From: Actinocrispum wychmicini
GTDB taxonomy: Bacteria; Actinomycetota; Actinomycetes; Mycobacteriales; Pseudonocardiaceae
Assembly (NCBI RefSeq): GCF_004345645.1
Contig: NZ_SLWS01000011.1
Span: 233,255-297,254 of the forward strand
Length of the DNA: 64,000 bases
Reading direction: 5' to 3'
Part shown: piece after piece, positions 42,095 to 52,856 of the stretch
How positions within the stretch are numbered: the first letter of the stretch is position 1
Layout of the letters: each line of letters opens with the position of its first letter
Notes under the pieces: generated by a model
Seen by the model: the letters and a program-made list of their open reading frames with translations, nothing else
Databases searched by the model: none
What the model was told of the DNA's origin: nothing
Made by a program: the position numbers and the translations under genes

Positions 42095-42271
42095 CCCCTG
42101 CTCGGCCGCGCCGGTCATTTACGCCACGCAACACGCCCGACATCGCCCCGGGATCAGCGGTGACCAGCATGAAGCGAAGATGTCGGCCGCGTGGGGCGGG
42201 GTGGACCGGTGGGGGTGGGCGGTGGACACAGTCCGGCTGAAGGCGGCCGAGCCCGTCCGAGCGGAGCGAGG

Positions 42272-42289
42272 ACCGACAATATTGTCGGT
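42272..42289. promoter_or_regulatory. 18-bp perfect palindrome upstream of uvrB
   Basis: ACCGACAATATTGTCGGT is a perfect inverted repeat 23 bp before the uvrB start and 10 bp before a TAGAGT -10 box, so it covers the core promoter. It does not match the actinobacterial LexA box (CGAAC-N4-GTTCG), so the regulator is unknown. The remaining gap from 42095 holds nothing else visible. Confidence 0.65.
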
Positions 42290-42311
42290 GGTCGGTCGTA
42301 GAGTCTTGGTT

Positions 42312-44465
<2,154 letters not shown>

Positions 44466-44482
44466 CACCTGCATGCCACTAC

Positions 44483-44494
44483 ACCATCTATGGT
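44483..44494. promoter_or_regulatory. VapBC autoregulatory operator candidate
   Basis: ACCAT-CT-ATGGT, an inverted repeat with a half-site repeat (ACCATGG) about 18 bp downstream, overlaps a TAGAGT -10 box (44494-44499) just before vapB. Toxin-antitoxin complexes typically repress from such sites. Confidence 0.55.
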
Positions 44495-44505
44495 AGAGTT
44501 ACACC

Positions 44506-44778
44506 ATGGCCATGAACATCAAGGACAACGAGGCAGAGCGGCTCGCGACCGAAGTAGCTGAGCTTACTGGCGAAACGAAGACGGCAGCTGTCCGAACGTC
44601 CTTGCGTGAGCGCCGAGACCGCCTGGTGGCTCAGCATGACTTCGGTCGAAGACTGGCTGAAGCTCGCCGGTTTCTGGAGGATGAGATCTGGTCCCAAGTG
44701 CCCGCGGACGAGTTGGGCAAGCCCATCACCAAGGCCGAGCGTGAGGAGATTCTGGGCTATGGCCCTGATGGCGTGTGA
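44506..44778 (+). CDS. vapB: VapB-type antitoxin (Rv0623/PSK family)
   Basis: 90 residues. N-terminal DNA-binding start MAMNIKDNEAERLATEVAELTGETKT with typical TAAVRTSL ribbon-helix segment, and a C-terminal acidic region for toxin binding. The start could be ATG 44506 or 44512; a -10 box 7 bp upstream of 44506 suggests a leaderless mRNA. Overlaps vapC by 4 nt. Confidence 0.88.
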   Translation: MAMNIKDNEAERLATEVAELTGETKTAAVRTSLRERRDRLVAQHDFGRRLAEARRFLEDEIWSQVPADELGKPITKAEREEILGYGPDGV

Positions 44779-45176
44779 TCATCGACAGCTCAGCGATCAT
44801 CGCCATCATGCAGGACGAGCCGGGATCCGCGGAGGTGCTGAGGCAGTTGCTGATGGGCGACGGTGTCCGAGTCGGCGCACCGACGCTGGCTGAGACGGGA
44901 GTGGTACTACTCGCACGTCGTGGCGTGCAAGGGCGTGGCCACTTGTCCCGCTTCGTGCAGAGGTTCTCAGTGGAGACAGTGCCATTCACCGCACAGCATG
45001 CCGAGGTCGCCGAGGACGCCTACTACCGTTTCGGCAAGGGACGGCATCGGGCAAAGCTGAACATGGGGGACTGCTTCACCTACGCGACGGCCTACATCGC
45101 GCGCGAGCCGTTGCTCTTCGTTGGCGACGACTTCGTTCACACCGACCTTGACCTGGTGAAGCTCAGCGGGAACTGA
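44775..45176 (+). CDS. vapC: VapC-type PIN-domain ribonuclease toxin
   Basis: 133 residues. PIN-domain acidic residues are present: Asp4 (IIDSSA), Glu in TLAETG, Asp in NMGDCFTYA and Asp in VGDDF. The enzyme cleaves RNA (tRNA or rRNA in characterised relatives) when VapB is degraded. Overlaps the convergent MFS gene by 14 nt. Confidence 0.9.
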   Translation: MIIDSSAIIAIMQDEPGSAEVLRQLLMGDGVRVGAPTLAETGVVLLARRGVQGRGHLSRFVQRFSVETVPFTAQHAEVAEDAYYRFGKGRHRAKLNMGDCFTYATAYIAREPLLFVGDDFVHTDLDLVKLSGN

Positions 45177-46368
45177 GTTTTCGGACGTCGCGGCTGCAGA
45201 GGGCGGCGGCTGTGGCGACGATGATCAGGCCGGCCGCGCCCAGCAGGGTGAGGGAGGTTCCCAGGCCGGTGGCGATGGGGGCGACGGTCATTTCGCCGAT
45301 CGGGATCGCGAGGATCGAGCCGATGGCGTCGTAGGAGTAGACGCGGGCCAGTTTGTCCGGTGGGATGTGCTGCTGCATTGTTGTGTCCCAGGCGATTCCG
45401 AACTGTTCCATGGCCATTCCGGTGAGGAACATGGCGATCAGGAGCACGGGGAGTCGGGGCGCTTCGGCGAGGGCGAGCAGGGGGAGGGCTTCGGAGAACA
45501 CTGCCGCGACGCCGATCAGCAAGGGGCGGCGGGGATGCCAGCGGGCGGCGACGAGGGCGCCCAAGAAGGCGCCCACCGCCTGTACGCCGAGTGTCACACC
45601 CCATGCGGGGCGGCCGACTGTGGTGTCCGCGACGGCTGGGCCGAGGACTTGGGTGCCGCCTACCACCGCCGCGTTGACGATCATGAACTGCAGCACCACG
45701 ACCCACACCCATGTGCGGGCGCGGAACTCTGTCCAGCCTTCGCGGAGTTCGGCCAGCGGCCGCGCGGCCGGGCGGGGTGGGGCGACGGTCACGTGGTGGC
45801 GCATTCCCTCGTATCCGCCGGCGGCCAGGAGGAACGCTAGGGCTCCGGCGGCGACCGCCCACCCTGGGCCGAGCACCCCAGCGACCAGCCCGCCCAACGA
45901 TGAGCCCACGGTCATCGCGGTGGTGACGCCCATCCGCACGATGGCGTTCGCGGGGCGCAGCAGTGGGGCCGGCACGGCCTGTGGCGTGATCGCCAGCGAA
46001 GCGGGAATCGAGACCGCGGCCACGGCCCCGTTGAGTGTGCTCAACACGACCAGCAGTGGCACTGAGGCGAACCCCGCCAACACGGACAGCGCGATCAACG
46101 CCTGGGTCAACGCGGCGGCGAGGGACGAGCCTTGGAGGATGACGCTGCGCGGTAGCCGGTCGGCGAGCACGCCGCCGAACAACAGCAACACGACGGTGGC
46201 GACGGACCGCGCGCCGACGACGATGCCCAGGTCAACCGCGGAGCCGGTGAGGTCGAGGACGGCGAAGGCCAGTGCGACCGGCGCTATGGCGTTGCCGAGA
46301 TTGTTCGCGATACGGGCCGTGACGAGCCAGCGGAACGCGGCGTGTCTCAGAGGGTCCCGCAACTGCAC
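45163..46368 (-). CDS. MFS transporter
   Basis: 401 residues with 12 predicted helices. The MFS_3/enterobactin-exporter-like pattern is seen at GGVLADRLPRSVIL (motif A-type loop between helices 2 and 3). Probably a drug or siderophore exporter; the substrate is unknown. No regulator adjoins it. Confidence 0.87.
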   Translation of the reverse strand: MQLRDPLRHAAFRWLVTARIANNLGNAIAPVALAFAVLDLTGSAVDLGIVVGARSVATVVLLLFGGVLADRLPRSVILQGSSLAAALTQALIALSVLAGFASVPLLVVLSTLNGAVAAVSIPASLAITPQAVPAPLLRPANAIVRMGVTTAMTVGSSLGGLVAGVLGPGWAVAAGALAFLLAAGGYEGMRHHVTVAPPRPAARPLAELREGWTEFRARTWVWVVVLQFMIVNAAVVGGTQVLGPAVADTTVGRPAWGVTLGVQAVGAFLGALVAARWHPRRPLLIGVAAVFSEALPLLALAEAPRLPVLLIAMFLTGMAMEQFGIAWDTTMQQHIPPDKLARVYSYDAIGSILAIPIGEMTVAPIATGLGTSLTLLGAAGLIIVATAAALCSRDVRKLSSR

Positions 46369-46411
46369 GCCCGAGTATCTCCAGTCGCGTTGATGCGGTT
46401 CAATCGATTAT

Positions 46412-46759
46412 GTGACCGTGGATGAGGTGGTTGAGCACTGCCTGGCCAAGCCGGGCGCCGAGGAGACCTACCCGTGGGGTGACGCGGAACTGGTCGCCAA
46501 GGTGGGCGGCAAGGCGTTCGCGTTCATCGGGCTCACCGGCGGGGCGGTCGGTGTGAAATGCGGTGTCGACTCGGCCGAGGCGAGTGTCTGGCGCGACCGG
46601 TACCCGGACGACATCGAGGCCAGCGCGTACATCGGACGGTACGGGTGGAATCGCGTCCAGCTCAGCGGTTCCGTGCCTGATGACGACCTGATGGAGTTGT
46701 TGGACGGGTCGTACGACGCCGTCCTGGCCAAACTGCCGAAGTCGAAGCGCCCTCTCTAA
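46412..46759 (+). CDS. MmcQ/YjbR-family protein
   Basis: 115 residues, CyaY-like DNA-binding fold typical of YjbR: KPGAEETYPWGDAELVAKVGGKAFAFI and IGRYGWNRVQL motifs. Biological role unknown. GTG start, divergent from the MFS gene by 43 bp. The stop codon lies within a short hairpin. Confidence 0.87.
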   Translation: MTVDEVVEHCLAKPGAEETYPWGDAELVAKVGGKAFAFIGLTGGAVGVKCGVDSAEASVWRDRYPDDIEASAYIGRYGWNRVQLSGSVPDDDLMELLDGSYDAVLAKLPKSKRPL

Positions 46760-46770
46760 CGGTGTTAGAG
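46754..46770. terminator. Short hairpin at convergent gene ends
   Basis: CTCTAAC-GGT-GTTAGAG, a 7-bp perfect stem spanning the MmcQ stop and the end of the seven-gene minus-strand operon. It differs by one base from the intragenic palindrome at 17558-17574, so it may be a protein-binding site rather than a terminator. Confidence 0.45.
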
Positions 46771-46775
46771 GCTGA

Positions 46776-48149
46776 TCAGCCCAAGTCCGATGTGTACCGC
46801 TGAGGTTTCGCGTCCCGCGCGAGATCGTCCAGCGTGACCGTCACCGGCACGTCGCCCAGCAAGGACGTGAACGCGGCGGCGATCGTGTCCACATCGGGTG
46901 CGCCGATGTGGTGGACCGACAACGTGAACGAGCCGTCCGCGCGCTGATGCAGGTGCCACGCCACCAAACCGAGCGGCGACAGTACGTGGGTCACCTCGAT
47001 CGAGTTGACCAGGGTTCCGTTCGCGCCACGGAACATCACCGGCGCCCGCCCGTCCAGGCCGAGAAGAACCGGGCCGTCGCGCCATTCCAAGGCCGCGTGG
47101 TCGCCGGTCCGGTACCGCAGCAACGGCAACATCGGGTTCTCCCCGCAGGTCACGGTGATCTCGCCGACCACTCCCGGCGCGCACCGGCGACCGGACTCGT
47201 CCAGGATCTCAACGTACAGCCGGCGCGGCACGATCCGGTGCACATCTTGGTCACGCCACGCGATCAGACCGGTCTCGGTGATGCCGTACAGGTCGACCAC
47301 CGGGCACTGGAAGCGTTCCTCCAGCCGTTGCCGCAGCGCGCCGGACAAGGCCATCGCGCCGCTGATCACGGCCTTCGGCGTGTGGCGAAGCGGCAGTTCG
47401 GCGAGCGTGGCCAAGGAAATCGGGTTGCCCGTGTAGAGCTCCGGCACGCAGGAGTCCAAGAAGGACACTCGATGGTCCGGCGCGGTCCAGCCGGACGGAT
47501 GCAGGTTGATCTTCAGCAGCCCGGCGCCGCCCAGGTACGACATCACCGAGACGAACTGGTACGCCACCGGCTGGTGGTACACGTTGACCAGGGACACCCG
47601 GTCGGCGCCGCCGTCGAGCCGGACGCCGAACCGCGCCAGCACGTGTTCGATCACCGGCAGGTCCAGCGAGGTGAACTCCGGGCTCATCGGGACCCGCGCG
47701 GCCGGGCCACGGGAGCCGGACGTGTCGTACACGATCAGGTCCGACAGGTCCGCGTCGTCCGGAACGTGCTGGTCGGCCTGGGAAAGCAGATCGTGCCGGC
47801 CGATCGTGGGCACGTCCGTGAGCCGTTGCGGAACCGAGCGGCGACGGTACCGCGGCACGGTCGCGTGCACCTTGGCGATCAGCTCGTCCACCCACGGCGG
47901 CTCCTGGGTCGGCGTCCAGCCGTGCTGGCCGGCCCGCAGAGTGTCCTGATAGGACCGAAGCCGGTCCACCGAGGCCTGGGTGAGGCGGTCGCCGCACGCG
48001 TGGTTGTAGTGCGGGGCATGCGGATGCTCGCGGAGCCGGGTGAGCATCGCCCGGCCGGCGTCGGTCAGCAGCGGCCAGCGTTCGCTGTCGGTGAGGGCGG
48101 TCGCCGCCATCGGCACGTAGTCCGGGACCGGGTAGTCGCGCATGATCAC
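46776..48149 (-). CDS. PaaK-like adenylate-forming enzyme
   Basis: 457 residues. Resembles phenylacetate-CoA ligase/CapK-type AMP-forming enzymes: P-loop-like YDTSGSRGPAARVP, adenylate-binding DLYGITETGL, and hinge-region LRYRTGDHAALEW. It would activate a carboxylate as acyl-AMP. The C-terminal lid is present but short. Last gene of the seven-gene operon, overlapping the upstream gene as GTGA. The substrate cannot be read from the sequence; no carrier protein or CoA-linked enzyme is adjacent. Confidence 0.8.
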   Translation of the reverse strand: MIMRDYPVPDYVPMAATALTDSERWPLLTDAGRAMLTRLREHPHAPHYNHACGDRLTQASVDRLRSYQDTLRAGQHGWTPTQEPPWVDELIAKVHATVPRYRRRSVPQRLTDVPTIGRHDLLSQADQHVPDDADLSDLIVYDTSGSRGPAARVPMSPEFTSLDLPVIEHVLARFGVRLDGGADRVSLVNVYHQPVAYQFVSVMSYLGGAGLLKINLHPSGWTAPDHRVSFLDSCVPELYTGNPISLATLAELPLRHTPKAVISGAMALSGALRQRLEERFQCPVVDLYGITETGLIAWRDQDVHRIVPRRLYVEILDESGRRCAPGVVGEITVTCGENPMLPLLRYRTGDHAALEWRDGPVLLGLDGRAPVMFRGANGTLVNSIEVTHVLSPLGLVAWHLHQRADGSFTLSVHHIGAPDVDTIAAAFTSLLGDVPVTVTLDDLARDAKPQRYTSDLG

Positions 48150-48685
48150 ACCTGGCTGTATCGGGCGGCCGCTTCCCTGGCGCGCTGCTCTTCCATGGCC
48201 TTACGGACCGCCGCGGCCCGTTCCTCGGCTTCTTTGGCCGCCCGGAGCACTTCCTGTCGCCGCACACTGTCTACAGTAGCCAGACGGTCGGCGGCCTGGG
48301 CGGCGGTCTCCCCGTCCGGCAGCAACGACAGCGACCGCAGGGCGAGCCTGGTCAGCTCCTCGCGCCGGTCCGGGTCGGCCACGAACTTCGGCGCGTCCAC
48401 CAGGTCGGCCAGCGGTAGCAACACCTCGGTGAGGAAGTCGTACAGGCGTTTGGCGTCCGCCGCGGCGATGAGGTCGTCGTCCGCCACCAGCCAGCACGAG
48501 ATCAGCACCAGCCGCTGCCAGTTGCGTTCACTCGACTCGAACGGCATTGCGCTGCGCGCGTCCAACGCCTGTCCACCGGCCGACATCAGCACATCGGACA
48601 CCACGGCCGGCACGGAGACGTCGTCGGCGAGAAAGTCGGCGGGTGTCTCGGCGAGCCGCCTGGTGAGACGGGACAAGCTGATCAC
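48146..48685 (-). CDS. Helical protein of unknown family in the MoxR-vWA operon
   Basis: 179 residues, predicted almost entirely alpha-helical, cytosolic. The last 45 residues (RQEVLRAAKEAEERAAAVRKA...) form a charged Ala/Glu/Arg helix, likely coiled coil. No domain recognised. GTG 48685 overlaps the vWA gene stop by 4 nt, and its own stop overlaps the ligase start by 4 nt. Plausibly an adaptor between the vWA protein and the ligase; inference only. Confidence 0.75.
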   Translation of the reverse strand: MISLSRLTRRLAETPADFLADDVSVPAVVSDVLMSAGGQALDARSAMPFESSERNWQRLVLISCWLVADDDLIAAADAKRLYDFLTEVLLPLADLVDAPKFVADPDRREELTRLALRSLSLLPDGETAAQAADRLATVDSVRRQEVLRAAKEAEERAAAVRKAMEEQRAREAAARYSQV

Positions 48686-50361
48686 GACCGGCTCCTCTCG
48701 TACTGCCTGCGGCTGAACGCGGCGGCGAAGTCGATCAGCTGCTGCCAGTCGGTGACCCGGCTGACGTCCCAGCCCGGCGTGATCGACCGGATGCGTTCCT
48801 CCACCTCGTCCGACCACAGGTTCAGCACGAGCGTGCCGCCCGCGCCGGCCGCGGCCAGCGCCGCCGCGGCGATCTCGGCGCCGGGCCGGCCGAGCTCGTC
48901 AGCGGCCTGCACCATGGTGTCCACCCCGTCGTCGGAGATCACCACGATATGCGTCGGCTCGGCGCGCTCGCGCTCCAGGTACGTCTTGCGCAGGATGTGG
49001 ATCGGAAACGCCGTGTAGCTGCCGAAATAGCCGGTGAGGACGTGCATCACCGCCGTCTCGTCCCGGACGAACCCGTCGGTCATCAGGAACTCGTCCGTGC
49101 CCGACCACAGGGTGGCCTGGACGCGCGCGCCGACCCGCAGCGCGGACAACGCCAGGATCGCGCCGGCCAAGGTCAGGTACGACACCGTCTGGCGTGGGTT
49201 CGGCATCGAGCCGGACGAGTCGACGTACAGGTCCAGGTCGACCGGTCGCCGGTCGCTCTCATCGGCCTCGGTCCGGCCGATCAGCCGCTGCATGGTGGTC
49301 ATTCCGGGCACCACCACCGGTGACCGCAGCGCGGTCGCCACCCAGTCGACGGTCTCGATCGGTTCGCCGATGTCCCAGGCCGTGTGGCCTTCCGGCAGCG
49401 GCTCCGACGACAACGGCCTGGTCTTGACGGGGAACCGGACCAGGTGCGGCGCGGCGCGTTCCCGGTAGTAGCGGGCGGCCGCGTCCTCGTCCGAAACGGA
49501 CAGACCGAGCTGGCGGAGGATCTGGCCGTACTCGAACGGTTCCCGGTACTGTCCGGCGCCCTGCAGCGGGTTCTCGGTGGGCGCCTGCTCGGGCGCGAAG
49601 TCGTTCACCCGCGGGTCGAGCGCCGGATGCGTGATCGGCTCGGTGTCCATCCCGGTCAACCCCGGCACGGGCACGCCGTCGCCGACGACCCCGACGCACA
49701 CCCGCCGCCTGGCCTGCGCGAAGTCGCCTTCGGCCTGTTCGGCCAGGTATCGGTAACACAACGCGGCGAAGCCACCGGCGCCGCGCTGCCAGTCGGTCGC
49801 GTACACCCGGGCGAGTTTGGCGCCGAGTTGGGCGTCGCCGTCCATGCTGCTGTCGATTTCCTTACGGGTCAACGTGCCGGACGGCACCGACCAGAGGATC
49901 TCGAAGATCCGCATGAAGAAGGTCCACAGTGGAGTGCTGTCCGGGTCGGCCAGCCGCTCGTACACCTGGGCCATCCGCAGGCCACGGCTCCGCTGCAACC
50001 GGTCGTTGATCAGCATGTCCGCGTACAGGTTCGCGACCAGCGGCGCGTGCTGTTCGAGGTTGGGCAGGCCCTGCCGGACCCGGCCGAGCAGCCGGGCGTG
50101 GTCGGCGAGGTCGGCCGGGCACAGCACGTGATGCCCGATCTCGTGCGCCATCACCTCCACCGGGAAGTCGCTCAGCCCCAGCTCGGTCGCGGCCTGCACA
50201 TCCAGCACGACCGTCCGGTCGTCCAGCCGGAACATGGCGAAACTGCTGGTCAGGCCGGCCTTGTTGGCTTCGGCTGTGGTCGCGCACCACATCGGGTCGT
50301 GCACCTTGGTGAACCGGCCCCACGCCCGCAGCGCCGCCGGCCAGTGCTCGCGCCAGTTCAT
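48682..50361 (-). CDS. Zinc-metallopeptidase-like plus vWA-domain protein (DUF2201-like)
   Basis: 559 residues. N-terminal half: MAHEIGHHVL (HExxH at 73-77) followed about 40 residues later by NLYADMLIND, the pattern of the putative metallopeptidase domain of DUF2201-type proteins. C-terminal half: vWA domain with a complete MIDAS start (DSSGSM at 381-386), a Thr-containing second loop (LWSGTDEF) and Asp in VVISDDG. Such proteins work with MoxR ATPases to remodel or mature a target. Overlaps both neighbours by 4 nt. Confidence 0.85.
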   Translation of the reverse strand: MNWREHWPAALRAWGRFTKVHDPMWCATTAEANKAGLTSSFAMFRLDDRTVVLDVQAATELGLSDFPVEVMAHEIGHHVLCPADLADHARLLGRVRQGLPNLEQHAPLVANLYADMLINDRLQRSRGLRMAQVYERLADPDSTPLWTFFMRIFEILWSVPSGTLTRKEIDSSMDGDAQLGAKLARVYATDWQRGAGGFAALCYRYLAEQAEGDFAQARRRVCVGVVGDGVPVPGLTGMDTEPITHPALDPRVNDFAPEQAPTENPLQGAGQYREPFEYGQILRQLGLSVSDEDAAARYYRERAAPHLVRFPVKTRPLSSEPLPEGHTAWDIGEPIETVDWVATALRSPVVVPGMTTMQRLIGRTEADESDRRPVDLDLYVDSSGSMPNPRQTVSYLTLAGAILALSALRVGARVQATLWSGTDEFLMTDGFVRDETAVMHVLTGYFGSYTAFPIHILRKTYLERERAEPTHIVVISDDGVDTMVQAADELGRPGAEIAAAALAAAGAGGTLVLNLWSDEVEERIRSITPGWDVSRVTDWQQLIDFAAAFSRRQYERSRS

Positions 50362-51284
50362 GACGTCCACGCCACAAACGTGATCGCGTGGGTCCACGGC
50401 GTGGTCGCGGCGAGCGTGTTGCCGGACGTCGCCCAACTCGTCGCCCCGGCCAGTTCGGGGACGTCCATGGTCGCCCGACCGAGTCGGATCGTGCCGGTCC
50501 GGTCCAGGGTGAGACCGTTGCCCGGTTCGTCCATCGGCACCTGGCCGGTCCGACGGAAGCCGGTGCCGAACCGGTCTGCGTACACCCGCCAGACGTCGTT
50601 GCCGTCGGTCGCGTGCCACTGGCCGCCTGACGTGAACACCATGGGCGGCTTGCGGAACGTGCCGCCGAAGCCCCGGAACCGCCCGAACCGACCGACCACC
50701 TTGAGCCCCGACGCCGCACCCGGCGTGAACCACGGGTCGGCGGCCAGACTATCCACATCTGACGTGTCGAGGATGGCGGTCAGGATCTCCGGCGGCACCC
50801 GTCGGGCGACGGCCAACGCCGACGTGCGTAACGCGGCCAGGCCGTGTCGCCACGCCGCCACCGCGCCCGCGTCCAGGAGCGTCTCGGTCGTCGGCGCCAG
50901 CGGTGCCACTGCGACCATTGTGGACGCCCAGCCCGCGGTGTCGTCCAGGTGGTGCAACGCGTTCGCCATCGCGGTCGGCACCCTGTGTGGTGCGTCCGCG
51001 ACGAACCGGCCCAGGTGCGCCAGCAACGGGCCGAGCCCAGCCGGCGGGCGGCCGTTGGTGTCGAGCACGAGGTCGAACAGACTGTCCGTGACCGCGACCG
51101 GATCGCCGCCGGCCGCCGCGGCCGCGTCCACCGCGGGGCCGACCGATTCCTTGAGGTACGCGAGGAAAGCGTTTGCGTCCAGGTGTTTCGCGCGATGCCT
51201 CGCCAGCCGGAACCGCGCGTTGTACCGGTCCCGGTTCTTGGCCAGCGCGGTGTGGAACGGGGTCAGCTCTTCCATCGCAGCCAT
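50358..51284 (-). CDS. Unknown protein between MoxR and vWA genes
   Basis: 308 residues from ATG 51284 (ATG 51275 also possible), overlapping the MoxR gene by 22 nt and the vWA gene by 4 nt. The N-terminal 180 residues look helical (ARFRLARHRAKHLDANAFLAYL); the last 120 are Gly/Thr-rich beta-type sequence with several short W/D-containing strands (WHATDGNDVWRVY). No signal peptide or membrane helix. I do not recognise a family. Its fixed place suggests a dedicated partner of the ATPase or vWA protein. Confidence 0.75.
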   Translation of the reverse strand: MAAMEELTPFHTALAKNRDRYNARFRLARHRAKHLDANAFLAYLKESVGPAVDAAAAAGGDPVAVTDSLFDLVLDTNGRPPAGLGPLLAHLGRFVADAPHRVPTAMANALHHLDDTAGWASTMVAVAPLAPTTETLLDAGAVAAWRHGLAALRTSALAVARRVPPEILTAILDTSDVDSLAADPWFTPGAASGLKVVGRFGRFRGFGGTFRKPPMVFTSGGQWHATDGNDVWRVYADRFGTGFRRTGQVPMDEPGNGLTLDRTGTIRLGRATMDVPELAGATSWATSGNTLAATTPWTHAITFVAWTS

Positions 51285-52840
51285 GCCCGGTAGTTCACGT
51301 ACCGCTGGTGCAGGTACTTCAGCGCGAGCGCGTCGTCGTAGACGTGCCCGTACAGCTTGCGGTCGCGGCTCCACTCGGTCAGCAGCGACTCGATCGCGGC
51401 CAGCCGTTTCTCCACTTCGGACTCGTCCACGTCGTCAAGGCCGAGCTCGAACTGGGCGAGCATGTCGCCGACCGGGTCGTGCACGTCGAGGTCGAGCCGG
51501 TCGTACTCGGCGCACGCGCGCTCGAACAACGAGCGGATCCAGCTGACCCGGTCGGTCCGGTAGGGGCGCTGGGCCGGATCGTCGAACGCGGGCGACTGGT
51601 CGTCCGGGATGAGCTTGTCGTGCAGCACGAACGGCAGCACCGCGGCCAGGTCGTCCAGCCCCACCTCGGGCCGGCCCCGGAAGTACGCCAACGCCTTCGC
51701 GTACGTCAGGACACTTTGGAGCGACCGGACCGACAGTCCGCCAAGCGTTTGCGCGCCCAGGTCGGCGATCCGGTCCCGACCGGTCTCGGCGGCCGCCAGC
51801 AGGTGCACCTCGACCCCGGCGAGCTTGGCGGTGTCCTTGGTCCGGTACTCGAACTGCTCCCCGGCGGGCTCCAGCAGCTCGAACTGCGCGGCGAAGAACT
51901 CGATCCGGCGCCGGACCTCGCGGGTGATCGGCACCCGGAGGATCTCGGCGAACATCCGGTCGTGCTCGGCCTCGGTGAACACGATCTCCGGCGGCACCAC
52001 CTCCTCGGGCCGCAGCCGCTGCTCGACGCGTTCCTGCAGTTCGCCCAGGAACCGCGAGTTGAACGCCAGTGCGTGCACCACGACGTCGATCCGGTCCCGG
52101 AGCGCCTCGATGACCTGGTACGTGCCGCCGCCGGCGTCGTCGTTCGCGGTGAGATACCAGGCCGAGTCGGCGGACTCGTAGATCTGGTCGAACACCTCGG
52201 CGTAGCCGTCGGACATCAACGTGAGCAGCGCCGACTGGGTCCGGGTGGGAATCCGGTTGTACTCGTCGATGATCTTGACCCGCATGCCCAGCCAGGTCCG
52301 CCAGGCCACGTCGATGTCGGCCATCCGCTCGGCCTTGATCAGGTCCCCCGGCAGCGGCGTGCCCAGCAGGTCGGAGATGGTGAGCTGTGGATGCCCGTGC
52401 TGCATCGCCCGGCGCACGTCCCGCAGCGGATACCCGGCCAGCACGCCCATCAGGATCGCGCTGGCCGTCTTCCCCCGCCCCGGCCCACCCACGAGCAGAC
52501 ACCGCCGCCGCACGGCGAACGTCAGCAACGGAACGAGGACGAAGCTGGAGTAGCTCTGCCCGCTCGGCAACGTCAGCCGGGCCTTGGTGTCGCCGAGGTG
52601 GACGTTCGCGCTGGGCCCGTCGGCGAACTCCAGGTCGTAGTGCGGGCTGATGATCGCGTGGTTGACGATCCAGAAATAGGCCTGCCGCAGCTTCTCGTCC
52701 AGGGCGACCGGTGACTCCGAGCCGCCACCGGTCAACGGGGTGTCATACAGCGTGGCGACGTCGAACTCGTCCTGCGGCGGCGCGGACCCCGGCAACGTCG
52801 GTGCCTGCGACACATGCCGGTACGGAGGATTCACCAGCAC
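51263..52840 (-). CDS. MoxR-type AAA+ ATPase
   Basis: 525 residues. An N-terminal region of about 100 residues is followed by a AAA+ module: Walker A GGPGRGKT (118-125), Walker B VKIIDEYNR (188-196), sensor 1 region YLTANDD, arginine-finger-type LRDRIDVVV, and an AAA lid. Larger than classical MoxR (about 330 residues) because of C-terminal helical extension (about 380-525). MoxR proteins are chaperone-like motors acting with vWA proteins, as found two genes downstream. GTG 52840 lies 16 bp after the ABC permease stop. Confidence 0.87.
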   Translation of the reverse strand: MLVNPPYRHVSQAPTLPGSAPPQDEFDVATLYDTPLTGGGSESPVALDEKLRQAYFWIVNHAIISPHYDLEFADGPSANVHLGDTKARLTLPSGQSYSSFVLVPLLTFAVRRRCLLVGGPGRGKTASAILMGVLAGYPLRDVRRAMQHGHPQLTISDLLGTPLPGDLIKAERMADIDVAWRTWLGMRVKIIDEYNRIPTRTQSALLTLMSDGYAEVFDQIYESADSAWYLTANDDAGGGTYQVIEALRDRIDVVVHALAFNSRFLGELQERVEQRLRPEEVVPPEIVFTEAEHDRMFAEILRVPITREVRRRIEFFAAQFELLEPAGEQFEYRTKDTAKLAGVEVHLLAAAETGRDRIADLGAQTLGGLSVRSLQSVLTYAKALAYFRGRPEVGLDDLAAVLPFVLHDKLIPDDQSPAFDDPAQRPYRTDRVSWIRSLFERACAEYDRLDLDVHDPVGDMLAQFELGLDDVDESEVEKRLAAIESLLTEWSRDRKLYGHVYDDALALKYLHQRYVNYRAWLRWKS

Positions 52841-52856
52841 ATCATGCCTGGTCAGC

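Noticed and set aside
42272..42289. LexA (SOS) box upstream of uvrB
   Set aside because: The palindrome lacks the CGAAC...GTTCG half-sites, so it was recorded only as an unknown operator.
51263..52840. Magnesium-chelatase or CoxD/NorQ-type ATPase
   Set aside because: No chelatase subunits or CO-dehydrogenase/nitric-oxide-reductase genes nearby; MoxR-type with extra C-terminal helices fits better.
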